DNA of 58,352 nucleotides from JAYZQT01 sp964412235 (lineage in GTDB: Bacteria; Pseudomonadota; Alphaproteobacteria; MPNO01; UBA830): contig CAYPNT010000007.1 of NCBI GenBank assembly GCA_964412235.1, positions 1-58,352 of the forward strand. The letters run 5' to 3'. Within the stretch, counting starts at the first letter, position 1. Every line of letters begins with the position of its first letter. Below the pieces are notes generated by a model that saw only the letters and a list, made by a program, of their open reading frames with translations, did not search any database and was not told the DNA's origin. The translations under genes were made by a program, and so were the position numbers. Shown here in pieces: positions 18,248 through 26,591 of this stretch.

Positions 18248-19123
18248 ATGTTCCCCATCGTTTTATTGTTTTTAATTTCTACGCTTTGGGGTGGTTTTTA
18301 CGTACTTATAAAAATGGGCGTAACCGGCGGTGTACATCCCATTAATTATTTATTTTGGTTTACGTTTTTAAGCGGCCTCTTACTTTTTATCGCCGCCACC
18401 ATTCGAGGCTACAAGCCTCGCTTTTCACGTGAACACTGGCCATATTACTTAAAACTCGGTTTTGTACGGTTCACGCTCGGAAATACAATATTCTATACGG
18501 CCCAAGGCAAATTATCTGTCGGTCTTATGGCGATAATTATGGGTTTCGTGCCGCTTTTTACCTACATCATGAGCCTGGCTACTCGCATCGAAAAATTTAA
18601 CACCCTTCGCGCTGTCGGAGTATTCCTTGGGTTTGGGGCGGCTCTCATAATAATCGCTCCCGAATCCAGCCTACCCGACCCATCACTTGTGATTTGGGTC
18701 CTTATCGGTTTTGGCGCACCGTTACTTCATGCTGTTTCGTATGTTGCACTCTCGCAAAAAACTCGACCAAAAAATGTTGATTCAATGACATTATCAAGCG
18801 GCACGCTACTGGCAGGTGCCCTCTTCTCTTTGGCGCTCGCACTTGGACTTGATGTATTTCAGTTTTTTACTTGGCCGTTAACCCCTGGTGAAATTGCCCT
18901 CCTCACACATTCAACACTGGCCGCTATAAACTTCTATGCGATCTTTGAATTGATAAGGATTGCAGGTCCCACCTTCATGTCACAAGCGAACAACCTCTCT
19001 ATAGGTTTTGGAGTTGTTTTTGGCATAACAATATTTGACGAAAGTCATAGCATTTTGGTTTGGATGGCCATCCTATTAATGGTGTTAGGCATTGGGTTAG
19101 TTAATCTCAAACGTGGTAGCTAG
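18248..19123 (+). CDS. EamA/DMT-superfamily permease
   Basis: A 291-residue inner-membrane protein with about ten hydrophobic segments in two EamA repeats (about 5-135 and 150-288). Typical features are the N-terminal LISTLWGGFYVLIK and GLMAIIMGFVPLFTYIMS. Family members export amino acids, nucleosides or other small metabolites; the substrate is not readable. ATG 18248 has GGAAG a few bases upstream. The 215-nt upstream gap (18033-18247) holds a GGGTAG-AC-CTACCC dyad (18046-18059) but no clear terminator. Confidence 0.86.
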   Translation: MFPIVLLFLISTLWGGFYVLIKMGVTGGVHPINYLFWFTFLSGLLLFIAATIRGYKPRFSREHWPYYLKLGFVRFTLGNTIFYTAQGKLSVGLMAIIMGFVPLFTYIMSLATRIEKFNTLRAVGVFLGFGAALIIIAPESSLPDPSLVIWVLIGFGAPLLHAVSYVALSQKTRPKNVDSMTLSSGTLLAGALFSLALALGLDVFQFFTWPLTPGEIALLTHSTLAAINFYAIFELIRIAGPTFMSQANNLSIGFGVVFGITIFDESHSILVWMAILLMVLGIGLVNLKRGS

Positions 19124-19215
19124 GTGTGTGACTGACTAAACGTTATAAGTGTCTTAAAATTGACATTTCCTTACCCAAGGCGAAAAATAGGCCTTTGGCT
19201 TAAGGGAAACGACGG

Positions 19216-20367
19216 ATGCAGGGAAACAAAGATCGTATTTTGACAACCCATGTCGGGAGCCTACCCCGAACGGTCGACGTTTTGGATGCGATGAAGGCCA
19301 AGCTAACCGACGGTAATTATAACGAAAGTGACTATCAGGCGCACATTTCTGCCGGTGTAGAAAACATTGTAAAAAAACAGGCAGCGCTCGGTATAGACGT
19401 CGTGACAGACGGAGAAATGTCAAAGTCAGGATTCTTTACCTATATAGAGGAAAGAATGGAGGGCTTTGAAGCACGCAAAAATGAAAAGTTTCGGTTGTTT
19501 GAAGCAGAGATAAATGCCTTTCCTGAGTATTATAAGGAATACATGGAGCGCGCGATGTTGGGTGGACAAGTTGTCCAAATGTTCCCTATGTATTGCGTTG
19601 CCCCAGTGTCTTATCGAGGCCATGCTGCAGTTCAGCGCGACATCGCGAACCTCCAAACAGCGTTAAAACAGGTAGACGTAGAAGGAGCGTTTATTCCTGC
19701 TACAGCGCCGGCCGGTGTCGGCTACAACGAATATTATAATTCAGAGGAAGAGTTTGCAGAAGCAGTCGCCGAGGCATTGCGCTCAGAATACGAAGCGATT
19801 GTGGATGCTGGGTTTCTGTTGCAAATCGACGACCCATTCCTATGTGATATCCTAGTTGACCCGCAATTAGACGACACTGGCAAGCATCGAAAGGCTAATA
19901 CTTATATCGACGCGATCAACTACAGCACCCGCAACATTCCCGAGGAAAAAATACGCTTTCACACCTGTTATGGGATTAATGAGGGCCCAAGAATATATGA
20001 AGCGAGCGGAGGTGAGGTTGCAAAATATATGTTAAATATTAAAGCTGGTTCATATTCGTTCGAAGCGGCAAACCCGCGACACGAACACGATTATCATATA
20101 TGGGAAACCCTTAAACTTCCGGAGGGTCGCGCTTTGATACCCGGCGTCATTACACACGCAAGCAACATTGTAGAGCATCCAGAGTTGATAGCCGAACGCC
20201 TTGTACGTTATGCTAAACTCGTAGGGCGAGAAAATGTGCTCGCCGGTGGCGATTGCGGATTTTCGTCTCAGGCATGTTATCACACGGAAGTTCACCCCGA
20301 TGTTATTTGGGCGAAGTTTGAGGCGATGGTACAAGGGGCCGAACTTGCGACAAAACAACTCTGGTAA
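19216..20367 (+). CDS. MetE C-terminal-like, cobalamin-independent methyltransferase
   Basis: A 383-residue UROD/MetE-like TIM barrel equivalent to the catalytic C-terminal half of cobalamin-independent methionine synthase. N-terminal TTHVGSLPR is typical. Zinc-thiol ligands are visible as H-x-C in RFHTCYG and a distal C in GGDCGFSSQ. FEAANPRHEHD supplies an acidic residue near the metal. Without the N-terminal MetE domain it may use a methyl donor other than methyl-tetrahydropteroylglutamate, or act like epoxyalkane:CoM transferase. ATG 19216 with AAGGGAAA upstream. Monocistronic between the permease and the ferredoxin reductase. Confidence 0.85.
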   Translation: MQGNKDRILTTHVGSLPRTVDVLDAMKAKLTDGNYNESDYQAHISAGVENIVKKQAALGIDVVTDGEMSKSGFFTYIEERMEGFEARKNEKFRLFEAEINAFPEYYKEYMERAMLGGQVVQMFPMYCVAPVSYRGHAAVQRDIANLQTALKQVDVEGAFIPATAPAGVGYNEYYNSEEEFAEAVAEALRSEYEAIVDAGFLLQIDDPFLCDILVDPQLDDTGKHRKANTYIDAINYSTRNIPEEKIRFHTCYGINEGPRIYEASGGEVAKYMLNIKAGSYSFEAANPRHEHDYHIWETLKLPEGRALIPGVITHASNIVEHPELIAERLVRYAKLVGRENVLAGGDCGFSSQACYHTEVHPDVIWAKFEAMVQGAELATKQLW

Positions 20368-20476
20368 ACAGTATAACAAATCGTTGAGTACCTCTTTCCT
20401 CGTGCTAATCTGGCGCTATGATGACGCGCTACAGGTGTTGGAAATTCTTGGAAACCCTCTGTAAAAGGCCCAAATA

Positions 20477-21793
20477 ATGAGTCGTACCATCGCTATCGTT
20501 GGGTCAGGTCCAGGCGGCATGTATGCCGCTCAAGGGCTGATTGACAAAGACCCAACTTGCCGCGTTGACGTTATAGAACGTCTCCCCGCTCCATTTGGCT
20601 TGATCCGTGCAGGCGTCGCTCCCGACCATCAGAAAACAAAAAGGGTATCAAGGGCGTTTGAACGAACACTTATCCATGACCGTGTTCGATATTTAGGCAA
20701 TGTAGAGGTGGGTCAGGACATTGCAATTTCAGAGCTTACGGCAGTCTACGACGCGGTCGTTCTGGCCTATGGCGCACCTCATGACAATCGTTTGGGCATC
20801 ATTGGCGAAGAACTCGCCAATGTATATGGCTCTAACGCCTTTGTGGGGTGGTATAATGGTCATCCAGACTTTAAGGATCTCAACCCAGATTTAAATATGG
20901 AAGCCGCGGCTATTATTGGTGTTGGAAACGTAGCCTTGGATGTGGCCCGCGTTCTCGCCAAAACAAAGTCTGAAATGGCGATTACTGATTTGGCAGATTA
21001 CGCAGCCGAAGCAACACATTCCTCTCCCGTGACCGATATCTATATGTTAGGGCGACGGGGACCCGTGGAAGCGGCATTCACAAATGTAGAGTTGCGGGAA
21101 ATGGGCGAACTCGCGAACGCGACACCCATTGTGAATCCAGCCCACCTACCCGACAGCGTTATTGCCGAATATATGTCGGACCGCGATCTCAGATTGCGCC
21201 AAAAAAACGTGGAAACGATAAGGTCTTTCCTCAAGGTTAATAGTGAAAATCGGGCTAAACGGGTGCATTTTGGGTTCTTTCTTTCACCACAAGAAATACT
21301 AGGAAAAAAATCCGTCGAGGGGGTCCGCTGCGAGCGGACTACCGTAGACGAAAATGGTAAGGTTCATGGCACTGGTGATACCGTGGATATAGCATGCCAA
21401 CTGGTCATTACATGCATTGGTTCTCGCGCATATCCTATCGGTGACTTACCCTTCAACGAGGGTTGGGGGATAGTGAAGCACGACAAAGGGAAAGTGGCTG
21501 ACCGTCTCTATGCGGTTGGCTGGTTGAAACGAGGTGCCACAGGTACCATTGGTACAAATAAAAATGACTCGCTTGAGGTTGTTGAAAAAATTATATCTGA
21601 ATATTCGTCTGACTGTCGGGATGGTTGTGCCGATATTGCCGATATTCTTACAAAAAGAAACACACGAGTGGTCTCTTATGAGGACTGGCAGGCTATTGAC
21701 CAGTATGAGATAAATTCAGCGCCAGAAGGTGCCCCGCGCCGCAAATTAATTACGCCTAAAGAAATGATCAACGTACTTGACGAGGCAAAATGA
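20477..21793 (+). CDS. ferredoxin--NADP+ reductase, adrenodoxin-reductase type (FprA-like)
   Basis: A 438-residue flavoprotein that passes electrons between NADPH and ferredoxin. The FAD-binding GSGPGGMYAAQG (8-19) and the APFGLIRAGVAPDH segment are hallmarks of the FprA/adrenodoxin reductase family. NADP-binding IIGVGNVALDVARVL and the C-terminal GWLKRGATGTIGTNK also match. No ferredoxin gene is adjacent. It could supply electrons to oxygenases such as the Rieske enzyme at 50.4-52.2 kb, which lacks a local reductase, but that link is speculative. ATG at 20477; 109 nt separate it from the upstream methyltransferase. Confidence 0.93.
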   Translation: MSRTIAIVGSGPGGMYAAQGLIDKDPTCRVDVIERLPAPFGLIRAGVAPDHQKTKRVSRAFERTLIHDRVRYLGNVEVGQDIAISELTAVYDAVVLAYGAPHDNRLGIIGEELANVYGSNAFVGWYNGHPDFKDLNPDLNMEAAAIIGVGNVALDVARVLAKTKSEMAITDLADYAAEATHSSPVTDIYMLGRRGPVEAAFTNVELREMGELANATPIVNPAHLPDSVIAEYMSDRDLRLRQKNVETIRSFLKVNSENRAKRVHFGFFLSPQEILGKKSVEGVRCERTTVDENGKVHGTGDTVDIACQLVITCIGSRAYPIGDLPFNEGWGIVKHDKGKVADRLYAVGWLKRGATGTIGTNKNDSLEVVEKIISEYSSDCRDGCADIADILTKRNTRVVSYEDWQAIDQYEINSAPEGAPRRKLITPKEMINVLDEAK

Positions 21794-21802
21794 TAGGCAC
21801 CG

Positions 21803-21827
21803 CTGAACAAAAATATTTTTTGTTTAG
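21803..21827. terminator. AT-rich hairpin between convergent genes
   Basis: An 11-bp stem with one G-U pair: CTGAACAAAAA (21803-21813), 3-nt loop, TTTTTGTTTAG (21817-21827). It lies between the ends of the ferredoxin reductase (+) and MarR (-). AT-rich with built-in T runs, so it may act as a weak bidirectional terminator. Confidence 0.4.
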
Positions 21828-21861
21828 TTATATATTGTGCCCACATATTCATAAACGAAAA

Positions 21862-22290
21862 TTAGTCGGACAAACGGCGCAAAAGCTTAATAAAATGTTT
21901 TCTTTCAGTTAAAGAAAGCGGCTCAAGTGTCAGGTTGGTAATTTTCGAACCTTGAACACTTAAGTCCGATGCAAATTTCTGACCTGTTTCTGAAAGGGTA
22001 ACCAATAAACGGCGCCTGTCTCCGGGATCCGGTCGCCGATCAATGAGACCCCGCGCCAACAACCGTTTAATTACCCCTTGCATCGTCGCCGCATCCATCG
22101 CCGTCAAACGCCCTAACAAATTCTGGGAGGTTTCGCCGACATCAGAAAGTTTCATAAGCGCCGCGAACTGTAACGGGGTGAGCTGATCGTCAGCAATAAC
22201 AGACTGAAAAATTGAGGTATGTCTTTGGTGTGCACGACGGAGCAAATGTCCAGCTTGGTCTTCTAATACATAACCTGACTGTTGTTTCAT
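21862..22290 (-). CDS. MarR-family transcriptional regulator
   Basis: A 142-residue winged-helix repressor. LTPLQFAALMKLSDVGETSQNLLGRLTAMDAATMQGVIKRLLARGLIDRRPDPGDRRRLLVTLSETG contains the recognition helix and the wing (DPGDRRRLLVTL). The N-terminal YVLEDQAGHLLRRAHQRHTSIF resembles MarR regulators of aromatic-acid catabolism. A near-perfect 20-bp palindrome lies 60 nt upstream of its ATG, consistent with autoregulation. Probably also controls the CoA-transferase/gcdH genes upstream on the same strand, but that is inference. Confidence 0.92.
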   Translation of the reverse strand: MKQQSGYVLEDQAGHLLRRAHQRHTSIFQSVIADDQLTPLQFAALMKLSDVGETSQNLLGRLTAMDAATMQGVIKRLLARGLIDRRPDPGDRRRLLVTLSETGQKFASDLSVQGSKITNLTLEPLSLTERKHFIKLLRRLSD

Positions 22291-22349
22291 ATCGTTCTAT
22301 GTTTTGCTGCGACCGTTAGGCCAACTCGAAATAATATCCACTACTCATA

Positions 22350-22369
22350 ATTGTTTGTACACAAACAAT
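22350..22369. promoter_or_regulatory. 20-bp MarR-type operator palindrome
   Basis: ATTGTTTGTACACAAACAAT: 9-bp arms with a 2-bp centre. It sits between the end of the CaiB/BaiF gene and the start of marR, and upstream of a TATTAT -10-like box on the minus strand (22331-22336). Length and symmetry are those of MarR-family operators. Confidence 0.75.
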
Positions 22370-22402
22370 GGAGAAGCAGCAGTTTAGTGTCAAGATATGG
22401 AC

Positions 22403-23626
22403 TTAGATCACTCCTGCGCGGCGGAAACGTTCTATATCGTCGTCATCAAAGTTTAACAGCCCCTTTAAAACATCCATGTTGTGCTGACCCAGCGTTGGTG
22501 GAGCCTTGTCATACGATATTTCTACATCCGACATGCGGATAGGATTCGCAACTGATGGCAAGGAACCAGCAACTGGGTGTTTTACTTCTCTTTGAATTTT
22601 CCTAGAAATCACGTGCGGATCGTCAAAAATTTGTTGAAGGTCGTTAATTGGACCACAGGGCACTCCGACTTTTTCTAATTTTTGTAGCCAATAAGCGCGG
22701 GGCTGCGCCAAAATTATTTTCCGTAATATCAAACCCAGCGCGCTACGGTTTTCTACCCTGGCACGGTTAGTGGAGTACGCAGGATCATCGGCAAGATCGG
22801 CACGTCCAGCAACCTCACAAAAACGACGAAACTGCGCGTCGTTACCGATTGCTAATATAATATGGTAGTCAGCAGATTCGTATGCCTCGTATGGAACGAT
22901 ATTGGGGTGAGCGTTACCCATATATGTTGGCGCTTCGCCCGCAACCAAGTAATTCATTGCTTGATTTGCCATTGCAGCAACCGTGACATCTAACAAAGCC
23001 ATATCAATGTGCTGGCCCCGCCCAGTCTTATCTCTATGCGCTAAGGCCGATAGGGCCCCGATCATGGTGTATAAACCGGTTAAAATATCCGATAGTGCAA
23101 CACCGATTTTCTGTGGCCCCCCTCCAGGCCTCTCCGCGGCCTCGCCCGTCACGCTCATGAGACCGCCCATTGCCTGAATTAGGAAATCATATCCCGCACG
23201 CGAACTATAGGGACCGGTTTGTCCAAATCCGGTGATTGAACAATAAATCAGCCGAGGATTAACTTCGGAAAGGCTATTATAATCCAGGCCATATTTTTTT
23301 AACCCATCGACTTTGTAATTTTCAATTAACACATCAGAACTAGCGGCCAACTTTCGCAATATTTCTTGACCCTCTGGCTTTGTGATATCCACGGTTACCG
23401 ACTTCTTACCGCGATTAGCAGACAAAAAATATGCGGCCTCTTCGGTCTCGCGCCCGTGTTCATCCAACATAAATGGAGGACCCCAGCTACGCGTATCATC
23501 ACCTACTCCAGGGCGTTCAATTTTTATAACTTCCGCCCCAAGATCCGCGAATGTCTGCCCACACCACGGGCCGGCTAGTATACGGCTCATATCTAAAACT
23601 CGAATATGATCTAAAGGGCTTACCAT
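22403..23626 (-). CDS. CaiB/BaiF (class III) CoA-transferase
   Basis: Transfers CoA between carboxylates through an aspartyl-CoA intermediate. Conserved LDMSRILAGPWCGQTFADLGAEVIKIERP near the N-terminus and the nucleophile D147 in RAGYDFLIQAMGG are visible. 407 residues, typical. ATG 23626 has GGAG about 8 nt upstream. It lies 66 nt downstream of glutaryl-CoA dehydrogenase on the same strand; by context a succinyl-CoA:glutarate CoA-transferase (SUGCT-like) feeding GcdH is likely. Specificity is inferred from that neighbour, not from residues. Confidence 0.9.
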   Translation of the reverse strand: MVSPLDHIRVLDMSRILAGPWCGQTFADLGAEVIKIERPGVGDDTRSWGPPFMLDEHGRETEEAAYFLSANRGKKSVTVDITKPEGQEILRKLAASSDVLIENYKVDGLKKYGLDYNSLSEVNPRLIYCSITGFGQTGPYSSRAGYDFLIQAMGGLMSVTGEAAERPGGGPQKIGVALSDILTGLYTMIGALSALAHRDKTGRGQHIDMALLDVTVAAMANQAMNYLVAGEAPTYMGNAHPNIVPYEAYESADYHIILAIGNDAQFRRFCEVAGRADLADDPAYSTNRARVENRSALGLILRKIILAQPRAYWLQKLEKVGVPCGPINDLQQIFDDPHVISRKIQREVKHPVAGSLPSVANPIRMSDVEISYDKAPPTLGQHNMDVLKGLLNFDDDDIERFRRAGVI

Positions 23627-23692
23627 ATAATGAACTCCAGCCCTCGCAAGCTGCGCGTATTCATAACGCTCACAGGTCCAATTTAAACAAAA

Positions 23693-24907
23693 TTAGAAAA
23701 ATGCCTGAATACCGGTTTGCGCTCTCCCCAGGATCAACGCATGGATGTCATGGGTACCCTCGTAGGTATAGATTGTTTCCATATTCATCATGTGACGCAT
23801 AACATGGTATTCGTCTGTTATACCGTTGCCACCATGGATGTCGCGCGCGTCTCGGCAAATATCACGAGCCTTGCCTGTGGAATTACGCTTCAGCATTGAG
23901 ATTAACTCCGGTGCACAGGTACCATCGTCCATCATCCTACCCATCTGCAATGCTGACTGAAGCCCAATAAAAATTTCGGACTGCATATCGGCCAGCTTTT
24001 TCTGCACCAACTGAAAAGACGCCAATGGCTTCCCGAACTGCGTACGCTCTAATGCATACTCTCGGGCGGCCCGCCAACAAAATTCTGCCGCGCCAAGCGC
24101 GCCCCAAGCTATTCCATAACGGGCATTATTAAGACAACCAAACGGGCCACCTAAACCACGCGCCTCTGGTAGCCAATTTTCATCGGGGACAAACACCTCA
24201 TCCATTGCGATTTCTCCGGTGACCGATGCGCGTAAACTAAGCTTGTTCTTGAGATGGGGTGTAGAAAGACCCTCCATGCCACGTTCCAAGATATATCCTC
24301 TAATGACATCTTCATCATCCTTTGCCCAAACAACGAAAACATCCGCTAGGGGAGCATTAGAAATCCACATTTTCGAACCGTTTATCCTATAACCACCGTC
24401 AACTTTTTTTGCTCTCGTTTTCATTCCGCCTGGATCAGAACCATGGTCCGGTTCGGTCAGCCCAAAGGCTCCCACAGACTCTCCGGTTGCCAGTTTCGGT
24501 AGATATTTTTGACGTTGTGTTTCCGTGCCATAATTGTATATCGGCCACATGACCAAACTCGATTGAACAGAGAGTGTCGAACGATAGGAAGAATCAACTT
24601 TTTCGATCTCACGAGCAATTAAGCCGTAGGCGACGTACGATGCACCAGCGCAACCGTAACCATGAATAGTTGCCCCCAACAGTCCGAGTTCGCCCATTTC
24701 GGGGATTAATAATGGATCCGCCTTTTCTTCGTTGTATGCCTCAACGATACGAGGCATCAGTTTTTCTTGAGCGTACTGACGCGCGGTCTCGGCAATCATT
24801 CGCTCTTCCTCACTCAGCAACTCCTCCAGGCCCATTGGGTCTTCCCAATTGAATTTTCCCCACACACGGGGCGCGTGGGTGCCAAGATCAGATGCTTTAG
24901 TCGCCAT
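23693..24907 (-). CDS. gcdH: glutaryl-CoA dehydrogenase
   Basis: Oxidises and decarboxylates glutaryl-CoA to crotonyl-CoA in the lysine, tryptophan and benzoyl-CoA routes. An acyl-CoA dehydrogenase of 404 residues with the GcdH-specific SSYRSTLSVQSSLVM, whose arginine binds the glutaryl carboxylate, and the catalytic base E383 in TYEGTHDIH. FGLTEPDHGSDPGGM and TQFGKPLASFQL match the flavin-binding regions. ATG 24907 with AAAGGA about 8 nt upstream. Divergent from a UbiD gene at 25147 with 239 nt between. Confidence 0.95.
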   Translation of the reverse strand: MATKASDLGTHAPRVWGKFNWEDPMGLEELLSEEERMIAETARQYAQEKLMPRIVEAYNEEKADPLLIPEMGELGLLGATIHGYGCAGASYVAYGLIAREIEKVDSSYRSTLSVQSSLVMWPIYNYGTETQRQKYLPKLATGESVGAFGLTEPDHGSDPGGMKTRAKKVDGGYRINGSKMWISNAPLADVFVVWAKDDEDVIRGYILERGMEGLSTPHLKNKLSLRASVTGEIAMDEVFVPDENWLPEARGLGGPFGCLNNARYGIAWGALGAAEFCWRAAREYALERTQFGKPLASFQLVQKKLADMQSEIFIGLQSALQMGRMMDDGTCAPELISMLKRNSTGKARDICRDARDIHGGNGITDEYHVMRHMMNMETIYTYEGTHDIHALILGRAQTGIQAFF

Positions 24908-25016
24908 CGGTCGTTCCTTTCTGTCCCTTGATAACAGTACGATATTCTAGGGCTCCGCGGTGTATCATAATACCACCAAGGTTGCTTAACACCGTCTATA
25001 AAAAACTACAATAAAA

Positions 25017-25032
25017 CCCATAATGATATGGG
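25017..25032. promoter_or_regulatory. CCCATA-ATGA-TATGGG dyad in the divergent gcdH/UbiD region
   Basis: A 6-4-6 perfect inverted repeat, 110 nt upstream of gcdH and 115 nt upstream of the UbiD-family gene. It may be an operator for either promoter; no regulator is assigned. Confidence 0.3.
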
Positions 25033-25146
25033 GGCTATGACACTTTAATCAATTAAATATATTACTGTACTGGAAAAATATAAATTAGTGTAAGACATCA
25101 ACGTTACGGTATATTGCTCCGACAACTAACAAAGGAAACCCACACC

Positions 25147-26553
25147 ATGCCGCATTCGCTGCGTACATTTCTCGACTCTATCGACAATCGAATGTTGCAT
25201 ATACATGATCCTGTGGATCCACTTACGCAAATCGGATATTTGTGTTCCGAAAGCCAGGGACCGCTGATGTTCCATAACATGACTGGCTTCGACGGATGGC
25301 GGCTCACAGATATTTTGATAAAAGATCGCGCTGGACAAGCGGCGGCCTTCGGACTGGATACCCCAAATGCGGTCTGTCCTTACCTTGCAGAACAAATGGC
25401 GACAAAGCGGGGAAAATCTATAATTGTTGACGATGGGCCCGTCAAAGAAGTCAAAATGCTTGGACCCGATATCGATCTGCACGCGCTCCCCATACCTCAA
25501 CATAGTCACGGTGACGGTGGCCGTTACTTAGGGTCAGGAATTACGATAACCAAAGATCCCGAAACAGGCATCAGAAATGAAGCGATTATCAGAATGATGC
25601 TAACCGACGATCCTAAAAAAGCTACTTTTTGGATGGCGGCCCGACATAACTACGCGCATTATATGAAATACGTCGCAAAAAACGAGCCAATGCCAATGGC
25701 CTTTGCCATCGGTTTGCATCCCGTATACGAGATCATGTCTAATTGGTCGGGCAAACATGAAGATTTTGATGAACTCGAATACGGTGCTGGTATCCTTGGT
25801 GAAGATATCGAAATGGTAATGTGTGACACAATCGACTTAGAAGTACCCGCGCATGCGGAAGTTGTCATTGAGGGTCTGGTGCACCCGACGGATCGAGCCC
25901 CGGAGGGTCCTTTTGGAGAATTTACCACGTTCGGCGCCGGTGCCGAGGGACCCGCGCCGGTATACGAGATTACCGGAGTAACTCATCGCAAAGACCCAAT
26001 ATTCCGGCACATGCAGGCAACTTGGTTTACTGATCATCAACCACTAATTACCCTACCGATGGAGGCGACCTACTACAATCGGTTGAAAGAGACCCACGGG
26101 AATACAAACATCTTAGACGTATTCGTACCCCCCTGGGCTTCGCAGTTTATGATGATTGTCCAAATGGAGGCGCGATGGGATGGCCAAGTCCGCGATACAC
26201 TAATGTCAGCACTCTCCGGTCCAAATCTCCATGTGAAAGTTGTCATAGCAGTGGATGAGGACGTCGACATATATGACGCTCAAGAGGTTCTTTGGGCAAT
26301 AGCAGCTCGGTGCGACCCCCAAACTATGGCCCACATCGTTCCAAATACCCGCTTACATCCACTCGACATATCAATCCCACAAGTAAAAGAGGACTACACG
26401 GTGATGCGCGTTGGTGGAAAACTTGCAATCGACGCTACGAAACCAGCAACTTGGCGTGGTGACGAGCGTAAAAGGTTTGACCGTGTTCGGCCAATGGGTA
26501 AAGACGATGAAAATTTAAAATCAATCTTGGACCAGGTGCGGTTGAAGCGCTAA
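25147..26553 (+). CDS. UbiD-family decarboxylase (copy 1)
   Basis: A 468-residue member of the UbiD family, which uses prenylated FMN for reversible decarboxylation of aromatic and alpha,beta-unsaturated acids. The catalytic acids appear in APEGPFGEF (two Glu five residues apart). The prFMN/metal region shows HSHGDGGRYLGSGI...NEAIIRMM with an Arg, and ends with the DPQTMAHIVPNTR segment. ATG 25147 is chosen because AAAGGA lies about 11 nt upstream; the frame is open 11 codons further. Divergent from gcdH, convergent with an amidohydrolase gene. No ubiX homologue, needed for the cofactor, is in the window. Confidence 0.9.
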   Translation: MPHSLRTFLDSIDNRMLHIHDPVDPLTQIGYLCSESQGPLMFHNMTGFDGWRLTDILIKDRAGQAAAFGLDTPNAVCPYLAEQMATKRGKSIIVDDGPVKEVKMLGPDIDLHALPIPQHSHGDGGRYLGSGITITKDPETGIRNEAIIRMMLTDDPKKATFWMAARHNYAHYMKYVAKNEPMPMAFAIGLHPVYEIMSNWSGKHEDFDELEYGAGILGEDIEMVMCDTIDLEVPAHAEVVIEGLVHPTDRAPEGPFGEFTTFGAGAEGPAPVYEITGVTHRKDPIFRHMQATWFTDHQPLITLPMEATYYNRLKETHGNTNILDVFVPPWASQFMMIVQMEARWDGQVRDTLMSALSGPNLHVKVVIAVDEDVDIYDAQEVLWAIAARCDPQTMAHIVPNTRLHPLDISIPQVKEDYTVMRVGGKLAIDATKPATWRGDERKRFDRVRPMGKDDENLKSILDQVRLKR

Positions 26554-26591
26554 CGCGGCACTCTCATTCTCGAAGTAATCTCAGATCAGTT

